DNA from: Methanobacterium paludis
Lineage (GTDB): Archaea > Methanobacteriota > Methanobacteria > Methanobacteriales > Methanobacteriaceae
Assembly: GCF_000214725.1 (NCBI RefSeq)
Contig: NC_015574.1
Coordinates: 820,001-872,000 of the forward strand
Length of the DNA: 52,000 nucleotides
Reading direction: 5' to 3'
Below are positions 8,154 to 15,464 of this stretch, piece by piece. The number at the start of each line of letters is the position of its first letter. Position 1 is the stretch's first letter. A program made the position numbers and the translations under genes. Under the pieces are notes generated by a model. The model made no database searches. It had not been told where the DNA came from and saw nothing but the letters and a program-made list of their open reading frames with translations.

Positions 8154-8915
8154 ATGAAATTTTTATCAGAAAAAAATCCAGATATCAAACGTACATATGA
8201 AATTATAAATGAAGGAATCTCTAAAAGGGCTGTTATTGTTATTATGGCATGTTGTAGTGTTTTATATGAAGGTAGGGCTAGAAGCAGGCTTGCAGATGGG
8301 GATCGAATGGTTATGATTAAGACTGATGGATCCTTTCTTGTGCACCAGGACCGGAATTTAGAGCCTGTGAACTGGCAGCCGCCTAAATCTCAGTGCAAAG
8401 CAAGTTTAAAAGAAGGTTTGCTCCATATTGAGGGTGCAAGAAGAAATCCTCCCGAAAGATTGGAGGTGGAAATTCACAGCACATACATGGCTTCATACTT
8501 CATTGGTGAAGACTCAAAAGACCTGGAACTGGCAGGTTATGAAGCAGATATGGTTGACATGGCTTTTGAAAGTCCAGAACTCATTGAAAAAGGGTTCAGA
8601 CCTACAAGCAGAGAATATTCCACAGAAAACGGTTTTATCGATATCTTAGGGAAGGATCAGGATGGAAATTTAATGGTTCTGGAGTTTAAAAGTAGACGTG
8701 CAGGGATCAACGCTGTAAAACAGTTGAAAAGATATCTTGATTGTTTTGCAGACCACAAACAATTTGTAAGAGGACTTTTGGTAGCTCCATCTGTCACAGA
8801 TGATGCATCGGATCTCCTGAAAGAATATAAACTGGAATTTAAAGAGTTGGAACCGCCTATGGAATTTGATGGGGATAAAAATCTTACATTAGATTTTTTC
8901 AACAACATTGAATGA
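8154..8915 (+). CDS. nucS: Endonuclease NucS / EndoMS
   Basis: A 253-residue protein of the NucS/EndoMS family, which cuts both strands at mismatched base pairs in archaea and actinobacteria. The N-terminal DNA-binding and dimer domain (to about residue 115) includes CCSVLYEGRARSRL. The C-terminal RecB-like nuclease domain carries the catalytic series G160-F-I-D163, E177-x-K179 (GFIDILGKD, LEFKSRR) and YLDCF. The final residues KNLTLDFF resemble a PCNA-interaction (PIP) peptide, as expected for this PCNA-dependent enzyme. It is monocistronic. Start is the ATG at 8154. Confidence 0.94.
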   Translation: MKFLSEKNPDIKRTYEIINEGISKRAVIVIMACCSVLYEGRARSRLADGDRMVMIKTDGSFLVHQDRNLEPVNWQPPKSQCKASLKEGLLHIEGARRNPPERLEVEIHSTYMASYFIGEDSKDLELAGYEADMVDMAFESPELIEKGFRPTSREYSTENGFIDILGKDQDGNLMVLEFKSRRAGINAVKQLKRYLDCFADHKQFVRGLLVAPSVTDDASDLLKEYKLEFKELEPPMEFDGDKNLTLDFFNNIE

Positions 8916-8985
8916 TCTTTTTTTATTTTTTTGTTATTGCAATTTATAGTTATTACTAATACCAAAAAAGCACAGATCATTATCT

Positions 8986-9757
8986 ATGCTGGGGTATAAT
9001 GGAAAACTTGTAGAATTACCTAAAAAAGGCTTTGCACTTATTGTAACAGATATACATGGTAACTTAGAAGATTTCAACAAATTCATGGGCATATGGGAAA
9101 AATTTGACGATAAAGATAACCATTTTATTCTTGCAGGTGATTTCATACATTCAATGGATGGTAAGGATGGTTCAATAGAAATTTTGGAGTCATTAAAGTC
9201 CAGATGGGAGAATTCACAGAACTTTCATCTGCTCCTTGGAAACCATGAGTGGGCAACGCTTGCAGGGGTTTCAGTTTACAAGGGTGGTTTTAACCAGACA
9301 ATAAGTTTTGAATCTCTTCTGAGAGAAAAATTTAGGATGGATGGATGATAAAAATGGAAGAGTACGTTGAATTTTTTAAAAAATTACCTATTGCAGTTAG
9401 AACCCGAAACAAAGTTTTTATAAGTCATGCTGGACCGCCTCGTGGAATAAGAAGCATTGATGAAATTGTGCATATTACAGATGAGGGTTATACTGGAAAC
9501 ACAGATTGTCAGAGATACTGTGGAACCGATACGGGCCATCCTATACAGAACAGGACATAGAACATTTCTTAAAAGCTGTCAAGTGTAAAACTATGATTGT
9601 GGGTCACACCCCTGTCGATGGAGTTGAATTGATAGGTGAAAACCAGTTAATAGTTTCATCCAGTTACAGCAGTGGTAAAAAAGCTTATGTTGAATTGGAT
9701 CTCCAAAAAGAAATTAAAAATGGCAAAGATATTCTTAAAATGGTCCGATACATATAA
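8986..9757 (+). pseudogene. Calcineurin-like metallophosphoesterase, two frameshifts
   Basis: Three overlapping frames together make one complete phosphoesterase. Frame 1 (8986-9348) has TDIHGN, AGDFIH and LGNHEWA; frame 2 (from 9345) has ISHAGPPRG; frame 3 (to 9757) has the ILWNRYG and VGHTP motifs. The first break falls in GGATGGATGGAT (9335-9346): one extra GGAT unit restores the frame exactly, giving KFRMDGWMIKMEEYV. The second break is near 9500-9505, where one added base joins GNTD to LSEILWNRYG. All metal-binding motifs are intact, so decay is recent, or the breaks are sequencing errors or a switch. The intact form would be a PrpE/PPP-like protein phosphatase or nucleotidase. Confidence 0.82.
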
Positions 9758-9869
9758 TGACTGTTTTCACAGTTTATCTATTTTTTTTACATTTAATTTA
9801 AATTTTAAAATCAACTGAATTTTGAGGATATATCTTTAAATACATTATGTAATAAAGGGTGTTTGAGAA

Positions 9870-10010
9870 TTAGGTGTCAAAGGTTGCTGCAGCTGTGAAA
9901 CATTCGTAACAGTAACCATCTGTTCCTTCATCAATATCACAGAAGCACCTGCTACAGATAATGCATCTCCCTACTGCGGGTCTGCCACAAAAATCACATT
10001 TTTCACACAT
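9870..10010 (-). CDS. 46-residue protein with nine cysteines (zinc-finger-like)
   Basis: The ORF begins MCEKCDFCGRPAVGRC and contains nine cysteines at 2, 5, 8, 16, 19, 22, 24, 34 and 37, in CxxC pairs typical of treble-clef or B-box-like zinc sites. It ends with an Ala-rich tail. A GGTGA ribosome-binding site lies just upstream. It is the last gene of a minus-strand run after ferredoxin, the TIR-like protein and a 73-residue protein, although 159 bp separate it from the latter. A structural zinc protein or nucleic-acid binder is plausible; I do not recognise a named family. Confidence 0.78.
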   Translation of the reverse strand: MCEKCDFCGRPAVGRCIICSRCFCDIDEGTDGYCYECFTAAATFDT

Positions 10011-10169
10011 GAAATCACCTTAACGTAATCTTTTTTTTAATTGAAACATTGTATTATTAAATTAGTTAAAAACCTTTAAATTATTAATTTAGTTTAATTA
10101 ATTCTAAAAAAATCTATTTATTAATCTAAATTTGAAAATTAAATCTTAAATCGTTTTAGAAATTTTTTT

Positions 10170-10391
10170 TTAATTGAAACGTTTTTGTAATTCAAGAGCC
10201 AACTTCTTATTTTTTTCCTCATCATGAAGCCAGATTTTAACATCTTTCCAGACATCATTGCACTTGTCTTCGGGGTTTTTACCAATTACTGCCCTTATTG
10301 CAAGGTCAACATCCTTTCTGTCTTCTTTTGACTCCGGATTTATCCCACTATCTCCTAAAAAACTTTTCATGTGCCGAATGTAACAGCTCAT
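10170..10391 (-). CDS. 73-residue hypothetical protein next to TIR-like gene
   Basis: A small helical, charged protein (DRKDVDLAIRAVIGKNPEDKCNDVWKDVKIWL) with two cysteines. It starts 39 bp after the TIR-like gene on the same strand, with GGGGAAG ahead of the ATG at 10391; an internal Met8 is an alternative start. The tight spacing suggests cotranscription with the TIR-like protein. No domain is recognisable to me. Its middle part (residues 20-65) looks like a compact three-helix domain. Confidence 0.68.
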   Translation of the reverse strand: MSCYIRHMKSFLGDSGINPESKEDRKDVDLAIRAVIGKNPEDKCNDVWKDVKIWLHDEEKNKKLALELQKRFN

Positions 10392-10430
10392 AACTTCCCC
10401 TTCTAATGGTTATAGATTCCTATTATGGGA

Positions 10431-10880
10431 TCAGTCAATTGAACAGCTGCCCTCACCTTTATACTCTTCATCAGGGATACTGCTTCGTATTGCATCAACT
10501 ATGCACGGTGCGTTCCAGCCTACAACTTCATCAGCGACATCTTCAATGTTTCCAGGAACATTTTCCATCCCCCACGGCCTGATAACAACGATTGGTTTTC
10601 CAAGTTCCTTTGCAGTTTTGATATAATCCTCAATAAGGTCCTTATTTTTAGAGTAAAGACCTGAGAGAATTATCACCACATCCACGGTTTCAATAATCTT
10701 TGTAGTTTCATCTTTGAAACTTTTACCAGTTACTGATTTGTTTTCCCATTCAAAATCATGGTAAGTTTCTAATTTATCAACAAAACGTGTATATTCTTTA
10801 TTTTCCCCTTCACCATGGCTTATAAAGAGTTTATAAACCCTTTTATCAGGATTTAAATCCTTCAGAAGGTCTTTATCCAT
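10431..10880 (-). CDS. MTH538/ThsB-type TIR-like domain protein (DUF1863)
   Basis: A 149-residue single-domain protein related to the MTH538 family of Methanothermobacter, a flavodoxin/TIR-like fold shared with Thoeris ThsB. Visible signatures are YKLFISHGEGENKEYTRFVDKL (first strand and helix), VDVVIILSGLYSKNKDLIEDYIKTAKELGKPIVVIRPWG and the family C-terminal GWNAPCIVDAI. In enzymatic ThsB proteins the helix pattern is WxxxEIxxA with a catalytic Glu; the aligned position here is Tyr86 (DYIKTA), so NAD processing as in Thoeris is doubtful. No ThsA effector is adjacent. It sits between a ferredoxin gene upstream and a 73-residue gene downstream, likely one operon. Confidence 0.85.
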   Translation of the reverse strand: MDKDLLKDLNPDKRVYKLFISHGEGENKEYTRFVDKLETYHDFEWENKSVTGKSFKDETTKIIETVDVVIILSGLYSKNKDLIEDYIKTAKELGKPIVVIRPWGMENVPGNIEDVADEVVGWNAPCIVDAIRSSIPDEEYKGEGSCSID

Positions 10881-10933
10881 ATCTATACTTCCTTTGACAC
10901 GATTTAATCAATGAATTTAATCAATTGATATGT

Positions 10934-11164
10934 TCAGACGATTTCTTCCCCATTTTCATAAACATGGATGCACATTACAGGACAGACTTCTGCAGCATCC
11001 ACACTGCAACTAGCATCTTCAATCTCAAGTTCTTCAACATCCTCCACATTTGCACCCTTTATATGGGAGAATCCATCATCAATTAATTCAAAAATTTCAG
11101 GGCATGTGTCTTCACAGGTTCCACAGGATGTGCACTTTTTTCTTTCAAGAACTATTTTAAACAT
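10934..11164 (-). CDS. Single-cluster ferredoxin
   Basis: A 76-residue ferredoxin. The cluster motif is CTSCGTCEDTCPE (Cys11, 14, 17 and 21), and a second set of cysteines follows in the region DASCSVDAAEVCPVMCIHVYENGEEIV. The arrangement resembles 4Fe-4S ferredoxins in which one cluster site is retained and the last ligand comes from the CPV segment. It would act as a soluble electron carrier. It is first in a minus-strand run with the TIR-like protein 53 bp downstream. An unusual companion for a TIR-like protein, so linkage may be functional or accidental. Confidence 0.88.
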   Translation of the reverse strand: MFKIVLERKKCTSCGTCEDTCPEIFELIDDGFSHIKGANVEDVEELEIEDASCSVDAAEVCPVMCIHVYENGEEIV

Positions 11165-11400
11165 TTAGATGCCTCCATTTTGTTCATTAAATTTAGTTGT
11201 AGCTTAAATTATTTATATTTAATACATTTTCCATTTAAAACAAATAACATTTTTAAAAACACAAAATAAAAAGTCAATGAACAGTATATCAACTAAATAA
11301 GTATCTTAAAAAGCATTTCTTAAAACTTGTTGAATAAGAAAAATGTACATCAACAATGAATGATCTTATTTGGAATTTAATGAAAAATTGGAGAGTTTAA

Positions 11401-12231
11401 ATGAAAAACCATTTTAAACTTGCAGTATGCCAGATGAATGTGGTGGACAACAAAGATCTGAATTTGAATAAAGCTGTAAACATGATAGAATCTGCTGCTC
11501 GAAATAAAGCTGATATGGTTTTATTACCTGAAATGTTCAACTGTCCCTACGATAACAGTAAATTCGTTGAGTATGCAGAATCGAGGAAAAACAGCAGGAC
11601 ACTTAAAAGCATATCAAGTGCGGCTGAAAGAGCGGGCATCTACGTTATTGCAGGTTCAATTCCGGAACTTGAGAATGGGAAATTGTACAATTCCAGTTTC
11701 ATATTCGGCAGAATGGGTAAGATAATTGGGGTTCACAGGAAGATGCACCTTTTTGATATTGATGTTTCTGGAGAAATAACATTTAAAGAATCTGAAACTC
11801 TAACGGCAGGAAATGAGATAACAGTGGTTGATACAGAGCTCTGCAAAATCGGTGTGGCAATATGTTATGACATAAGGTTTCCAGAGCTTTTAAGACTAAT
11901 GGCAGATAAAGGTGCTGAATTAATAGCAGTCCCCGGTGCTTTTAATATGACAACAGGTCCAGCCCATTGGGAACCTTTGATGAAGGTCAGAGCAGCGGAT
12001 AATCAGGTTTATGTTGCAGCTGCATCTCCTGCAAGGAATGAAAGTCTCTCATATGTGGCCTACGGCAATTCAATGATTGTTGATCCCTGGGGAGATATAA
12101 TAAGCCGGGCTGATGCAGATGAAAAGATAATCTATGCAGATATAAATTTATCAAAGGTTGAAAGTGTTCGAAATGAACTTCCTCTCCTTAAAAACAGGCG
12201 TAAAGACATTTATGAAGTGTGTGAAAAATAG
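11401..12231 (+). CDS. Carbon-nitrogen hydrolase, omega-amidase (Nit2)-like
   Basis: A 276-residue nitrilase-superfamily protein with the catalytic triad Glu44 (LLPEMF), Lys114 (HRKMHLF) and Cys155 (GVAICYDIRFPEL). The DIRFPELLR signature and the HLFDIDV region match Nit2-like omega-amidases, which hydrolyse alpha-ketoglutaramate or related omega-amides to the keto acid and ammonia. The length is normal for the family. It stands alone on the plus strand, with GGAG about 10 bp before the ATG. Exact substrate is inferred from family resemblance. Confidence 0.88.
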   Translation: MKNHFKLAVCQMNVVDNKDLNLNKAVNMIESAARNKADMVLLPEMFNCPYDNSKFVEYAESRKNSRTLKSISSAAERAGIYVIAGSIPELENGKLYNSSFIFGRMGKIIGVHRKMHLFDIDVSGEITFKESETLTAGNEITVVDTELCKIGVAICYDIRFPELLRLMADKGAELIAVPGAFNMTTGPAHWEPLMKVRAADNQVYVAAASPARNESLSYVAYGNSMIVDPWGDIISRADADEKIIYADINLSKVESVRNELPLLKNRRKDIYEVCEK

Positions 12232-12350
12232 GGTAAGAAGTTGAATCTTAGTTTTAAATTTTATCCTAAGTTTAACTCTTAAAATAGAGTTAATTAAATC
12301 TTAAGATCTAACTTCTAAAATGAAATAAGGTTAATGAATGACTAAATCAA

Positions 12351-12917
12351 CTATTTGATCTTCTTCAAAGCCTTATTTGCAGCCTTTTTAAATTCTTTAT
12401 CCCCAGTTGCAGCTCTTCTGGCTTTTTTAATTGGATCAACAGCTTTTTCATCCCCAATATTTCCAAGGGCGTTGATTGCAGTAACCCTTACACCCCAATC
12501 CTCATCATTCAGTATATGAATAAGTGGATCCACAGCTTTTTTATCCTTTATTTCACCGAGAGCTTTAACTGCAGCCTTCCTGACACTCCAATTTTCGTCT
12601 TTTAATGCTTCTATGAGATGTTCAACCACGCTGTTATCTCCAATATCTTTAAGAGCAAATGCAGCATATTTTTGGACGTTGGCTTCATCTGATTTTAAAG
12701 CTTCAATAAGTGGTTCAACTGCAGGTTTCCCTATTTTAACTATGGATTTAGAGGCCTGGAATCTAACCTCTGGTTTTTTATCATTTAAAGCTCCAATTAA
12801 CACGTCCAAGACTTTTTCGTCTTCAATGTTACCTAAGCTTTCTGCTGCTTCCTTTCTAACATCAGCATCTTCATCGTTTAATTTTTTGATAAGGGTTTCA
12901 TAATCATTATCTACCAT
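12351..12917 (-). CDS. HEAT-repeat (PBS lyase-type) protein
   Basis: An alpha-solenoid protein with about five to six 31-residue HEAT repeats (pattern VxPLIEALKDExxxVRKAAxxALGEIKDKKA). I chose the start at 12917 (MVDNDYETL) because a GGTGA sits seven bases before it; the upstream ATG at 12929 would itself overlap that site. It is the shorter sister of the gene at 1571, sharing repeat consensus but on the opposite strand. Role is probably as a scaffold; partner unknown. Confidence 0.87.
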   Translation of the reverse strand: MVDNDYETLIKKLNDEDADVRKEAAESLGNIEDEKVLDVLIGALNDKKPEVRFQASKSIVKIGKPAVEPLIEALKSDEANVQKYAAFALKDIGDNSVVEHLIEALKDENWSVRKAAVKALGEIKDKKAVDPLIHILNDEDWGVRVTAINALGNIGDEKAVDPIKKARRAATGDKEFKKAANKALKKIK

Positions 12918-13114
12918 AATTTTCACCATTTAGTTTTATACCTATTTTTATACCATCTTTTGAAAAATATAATTTTTGAATGGTAAAAGTTCAAGTTAAT
13001 TTATAATTAAGTTGTAGGTTAAATAATATTTTATACTACCTTAAAAAGAATTCCTTCAATATTACCTTAACATTTTACTCGAAATAGGTTAAGTAGTTTG
13101 AAAATTTAGTTTAA

Positions 13115-13154
13115 TAAAGAGAGGCTAGCTCTAAAGATAGAGAGAGGCTAGCTC
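13115..13154. repeat. 14-bp direct repeat upstream of membrane protein gene
   Basis: AGAGAGGCTAGCTC is present at 13118-13131 and 13141-13154, part of a roughly 23-bp tandem duplication. It lies 24 bp upstream of the start codon at 13179, so it would be in the leader or promoter of that gene. Each copy contains the palindrome GCTAGC. Confidence 0.7.
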
Positions 13155-13178
13155 AAAATAGAAAGAGGAAAATCACAC

Positions 13179-13601
13179 ATGAAAGGCTACAACTTCAAAA
13201 TTTCTTTAATTGCAGGCGTTTGTGTAGGTAGCATATTGCTCATGATCTTCAGGTTGCTTTCAATGCCCATAACAGGATTAATTCTTTCATTTGTTGTGGC
13301 AGGATTCGTTACATCCTTTCTGTTTTTACCTGAAGATAAATCAGATAGCAAGCGTAAAGGGAGCGCCGGTGCAGCAGCAGCTGTTATAATCGGTATTCTG
13401 GTTTCTGCGGTCTTCATACTTTACTACATGTTTTATTTGAAGGCAAATCTCATTCCATCAGCATCTTCAGACATTAATTCCGCTATTTACATAATTGCCA
13501 TGTTGATTATAACTTATTTGGGCGGTTTTATACTTGGAAACATTGGTGGGGCCATAGGAGCAATTGTTGGAGATACAATAGACAAAATTTCCAAAAAATA
13601 A
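13179..13601 (+). CDS. Four-helix membrane protein, DUF5518-like
   Basis: A 140-residue integral membrane protein with about four hydrophobic segments. A charged loop near residues 52-62 (PEDKSDSKRKGSAG) and Gly-rich final segments (YLGGFILGNIGGAIGAIVGD) are visible. This resembles the small DUF5518 membrane proteins common in methanogens and haloarchaea, for which no function is known. Preceded by a GAGGAAA ribosome-binding site and by a duplicated 14-bp element. Confidence 0.72.
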   Translation: MKGYNFKISLIAGVCVGSILLMIFRLLSMPITGLILSFVVAGFVTSFLFLPEDKSDSKRKGSAGAAAAVIIGILVSAVFILYYMFYLKANLIPSASSDINSAIYIIAMLIITYLGGFILGNIGGAIGAIVGDTIDKISKK

Positions 13602-13762
13602 GTAAAAATAAGGTTGGATAAGAGGTATTTATCAAGCGGTTGAGCAGTAGATCAGTTTGAAATAATCCTTAAGTTTGAAGTAACCATAACGTCTACTCAT
13701 AACTTTTCTTACCCTAATCCTTAAATAATCTTATTGAAATAGCGTTTCTTAATTGGAATAAC

Positions 13763-14395
13763 TTATTTTACATGGAAACTATTTATTAATAGATTAAAAT
13801 TCTTTTTCTCTGAATTGAAGCTGTCAGTCAGGGTCTGGCATGCAATACCATAGAATTTACCATTTTTTTCAAACCATACATCGTAATATATATGTGTTTC
13901 GTCCCCATAAAGGAATTCGTAAGCGGTAACTCCATCCACGGTGGTAACATTTTGGGATATGAACTGGTAACCCGGAGTTTTCTCGATGAGAGGGTAATTT
14001 TCATTCAGTTTATAAGCGTTCTCAAGTGTTATACCTGCAGTTAATGAGCTTCTTTTGCTTATGGTTACAGTTAACATTGTTGGATTGGCAATATCTGGAG
14101 CACTGTTATTATTTTGATTCATGGAGGAAGATGAAGTATTCTGGGAGATTGTATCATGACGGTTTATGGTCAGATTATCAGGTTCTGATAAAAACAAGGT
14201 TTCAACTGGGTTTTCGTAATCAGAAATAACCCAATTTTGGGGAAAATCAAATGATATTTCAGAATCATTGTAATGCTTCACATTCTCTCCGTAGGTTACA
14301 TATTCTGGTGCCAAAACAACGTACGTTAAAATCGAAAGAACAGTAACAGCTATCAATATGGGAATCATAAGATGCTTTATTTTTAATTTTATCAT
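13763..14395 (-). CDS. Membrane-anchored PsbP-like secreted protein
   Basis: A 210-residue protein with an uncleaved-looking N-terminal membrane segment (HLMIPILIAVTVLSILTYVVLAP) and an extracellular domain. The domain opens with YNDSEISFDFPQNWVISDY, the start of the PsbP-like fold. It ends with DVWFEKNGKFYGIACQT and a final helix (KKNFNLLINSFHVK), the usual PsbP_2 finish. A Ser/Asn-rich insertion lies at residues 85-100. Such proteins are frequent in Methanobacteria with no known role. It is monocistronic. Confidence 0.78.
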   Translation of the reverse strand: MIKLKIKHLMIPILIAVTVLSILTYVVLAPEYVTYGENVKHYNDSEISFDFPQNWVISDYENPVETLFLSEPDNLTINRHDTISQNTSSSSMNQNNNSAPDIANPTMLTVTISKRSSLTAGITLENAYKLNENYPLIEKTPGYQFISQNVTTVDGVTAYEFLYGDETHIYYDVWFEKNGKFYGIACQTLTDSFNSEKKNFNLLINSFHVK

Positions 14396-14659
14396 TTTTA
14401 ATTTCCTATTCTACAAAACTACTGGATTATGGAGATTTTAAAATTATTTTAATTGTATGATAGTTATGTATTTAAGTTAAATATTTGTAACTAAGTATAA
14501 TATTTCTCATTATTTTTAACATTTTTTAACATTTTTTTGAAAACATTTGTTATGATGAATTTAGTTGATTGGCTTTATAACGAACTGAATTTTTATAAAA
14601 ACATGAGACAGAAAATAACGTAAACAAACATTGAGATCCACATTAAAGAGAATTAAAAA

Positions 14660-15397
14660 ATGAAAAACAACGAGATATATGGGGCAGAAATCGTTGATTT
14701 GGCTCTTGTTATCAGGAATAACTTGATTATATCTGATCTGCACCTTGGATACGAGGAAGCTTTAAATGCAGAGGGCATCATGGTTCCGAAATTCCAGTAC
14801 CAGAAGATCATTGCAAGACTTGAAAAAATCATATCCCAAACAGACTGCAGCAGAGTGATAGTAACCGGTGATTTGAAGCACGAATTTGGAAAGATCACCC
14901 GACAGGAGTGGGGCGAAACTCTAAACTTCATAGAATTCCTTAAAAAACACTTTGAAGAAGTGGTACTGATCAAGGGCAATCACGACAACTTCACCAAATT
15001 CATAGCAAAAAAAACTGGTTTAGCAGTGTATGACAGTTTTTCAACCGGAGATTTTCTTTTACTGCACGGGGACAAGGTTCCAGTGAATGTTGAAAAAATC
15101 AGTGAAAACACGATTATAATAGGGCACGAACATCCATGTATTGGCATTAGAAGTGGGGAACGTCTTGAAAAAATAAAATGTTTCCTTAACGGAGGATTTA
15201 AGGGAAAAAATCTCGTGGTTATGCCGTCATTCAACTTCATAACCGAAGGATCGGATGTTTTACATGAAAAACCTCTCTCTCCTTTCTTAAAAAATAATAT
15301 AATAAATGATTTTGAAGTTTTTGGGGTAGAAAACTTTGAAATATTATATTTTGGGAAAATAAAGGATATAATCCGGGTTAAAGAAAAGTTTTATTGA
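14660..15397 (+). CDS. SbcD/Mre11-related archaeal metallophosphoesterase
   Basis: A 245-residue calcineurin-like phosphoesterase with all metal motifs: ISDLHLGYE, VTGDLKHEFG, IKGNHDN, LLHGDK and IIGHEHP. It matches the archaeal SbcD-related family usually found beside Lhr-type helicases. Here it lies 67 bp upstream of the Lhr gene on the same strand, so the two are probably cotranscribed and act together in nucleic-acid repair or processing. The activity may be nuclease or phosphodiesterase; sequence alone does not tell. Confidence 0.9.
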   Translation: MKNNEIYGAEIVDLALVIRNNLIISDLHLGYEEALNAEGIMVPKFQYQKIIARLEKIISQTDCSRVIVTGDLKHEFGKITRQEWGETLNFIEFLKKHFEEVVLIKGNHDNFTKFIAKKTGLAVYDSFSTGDFLLLHGDKVPVNVEKISENTIIIGHEHPCIGIRSGERLEKIKCFLNGGFKGKNLVVMPSFNFITEGSDVLHEKPLSPFLKNNIINDFEVFGVENFEILYFGKIKDIIRVKEKFY

Positions 15398-15464
15398 TAG
15401 ATGATTATTGATGGATAAATAAATCCACATAAATTAGAAATTTAAATTAAAATTAGAAATTAAG

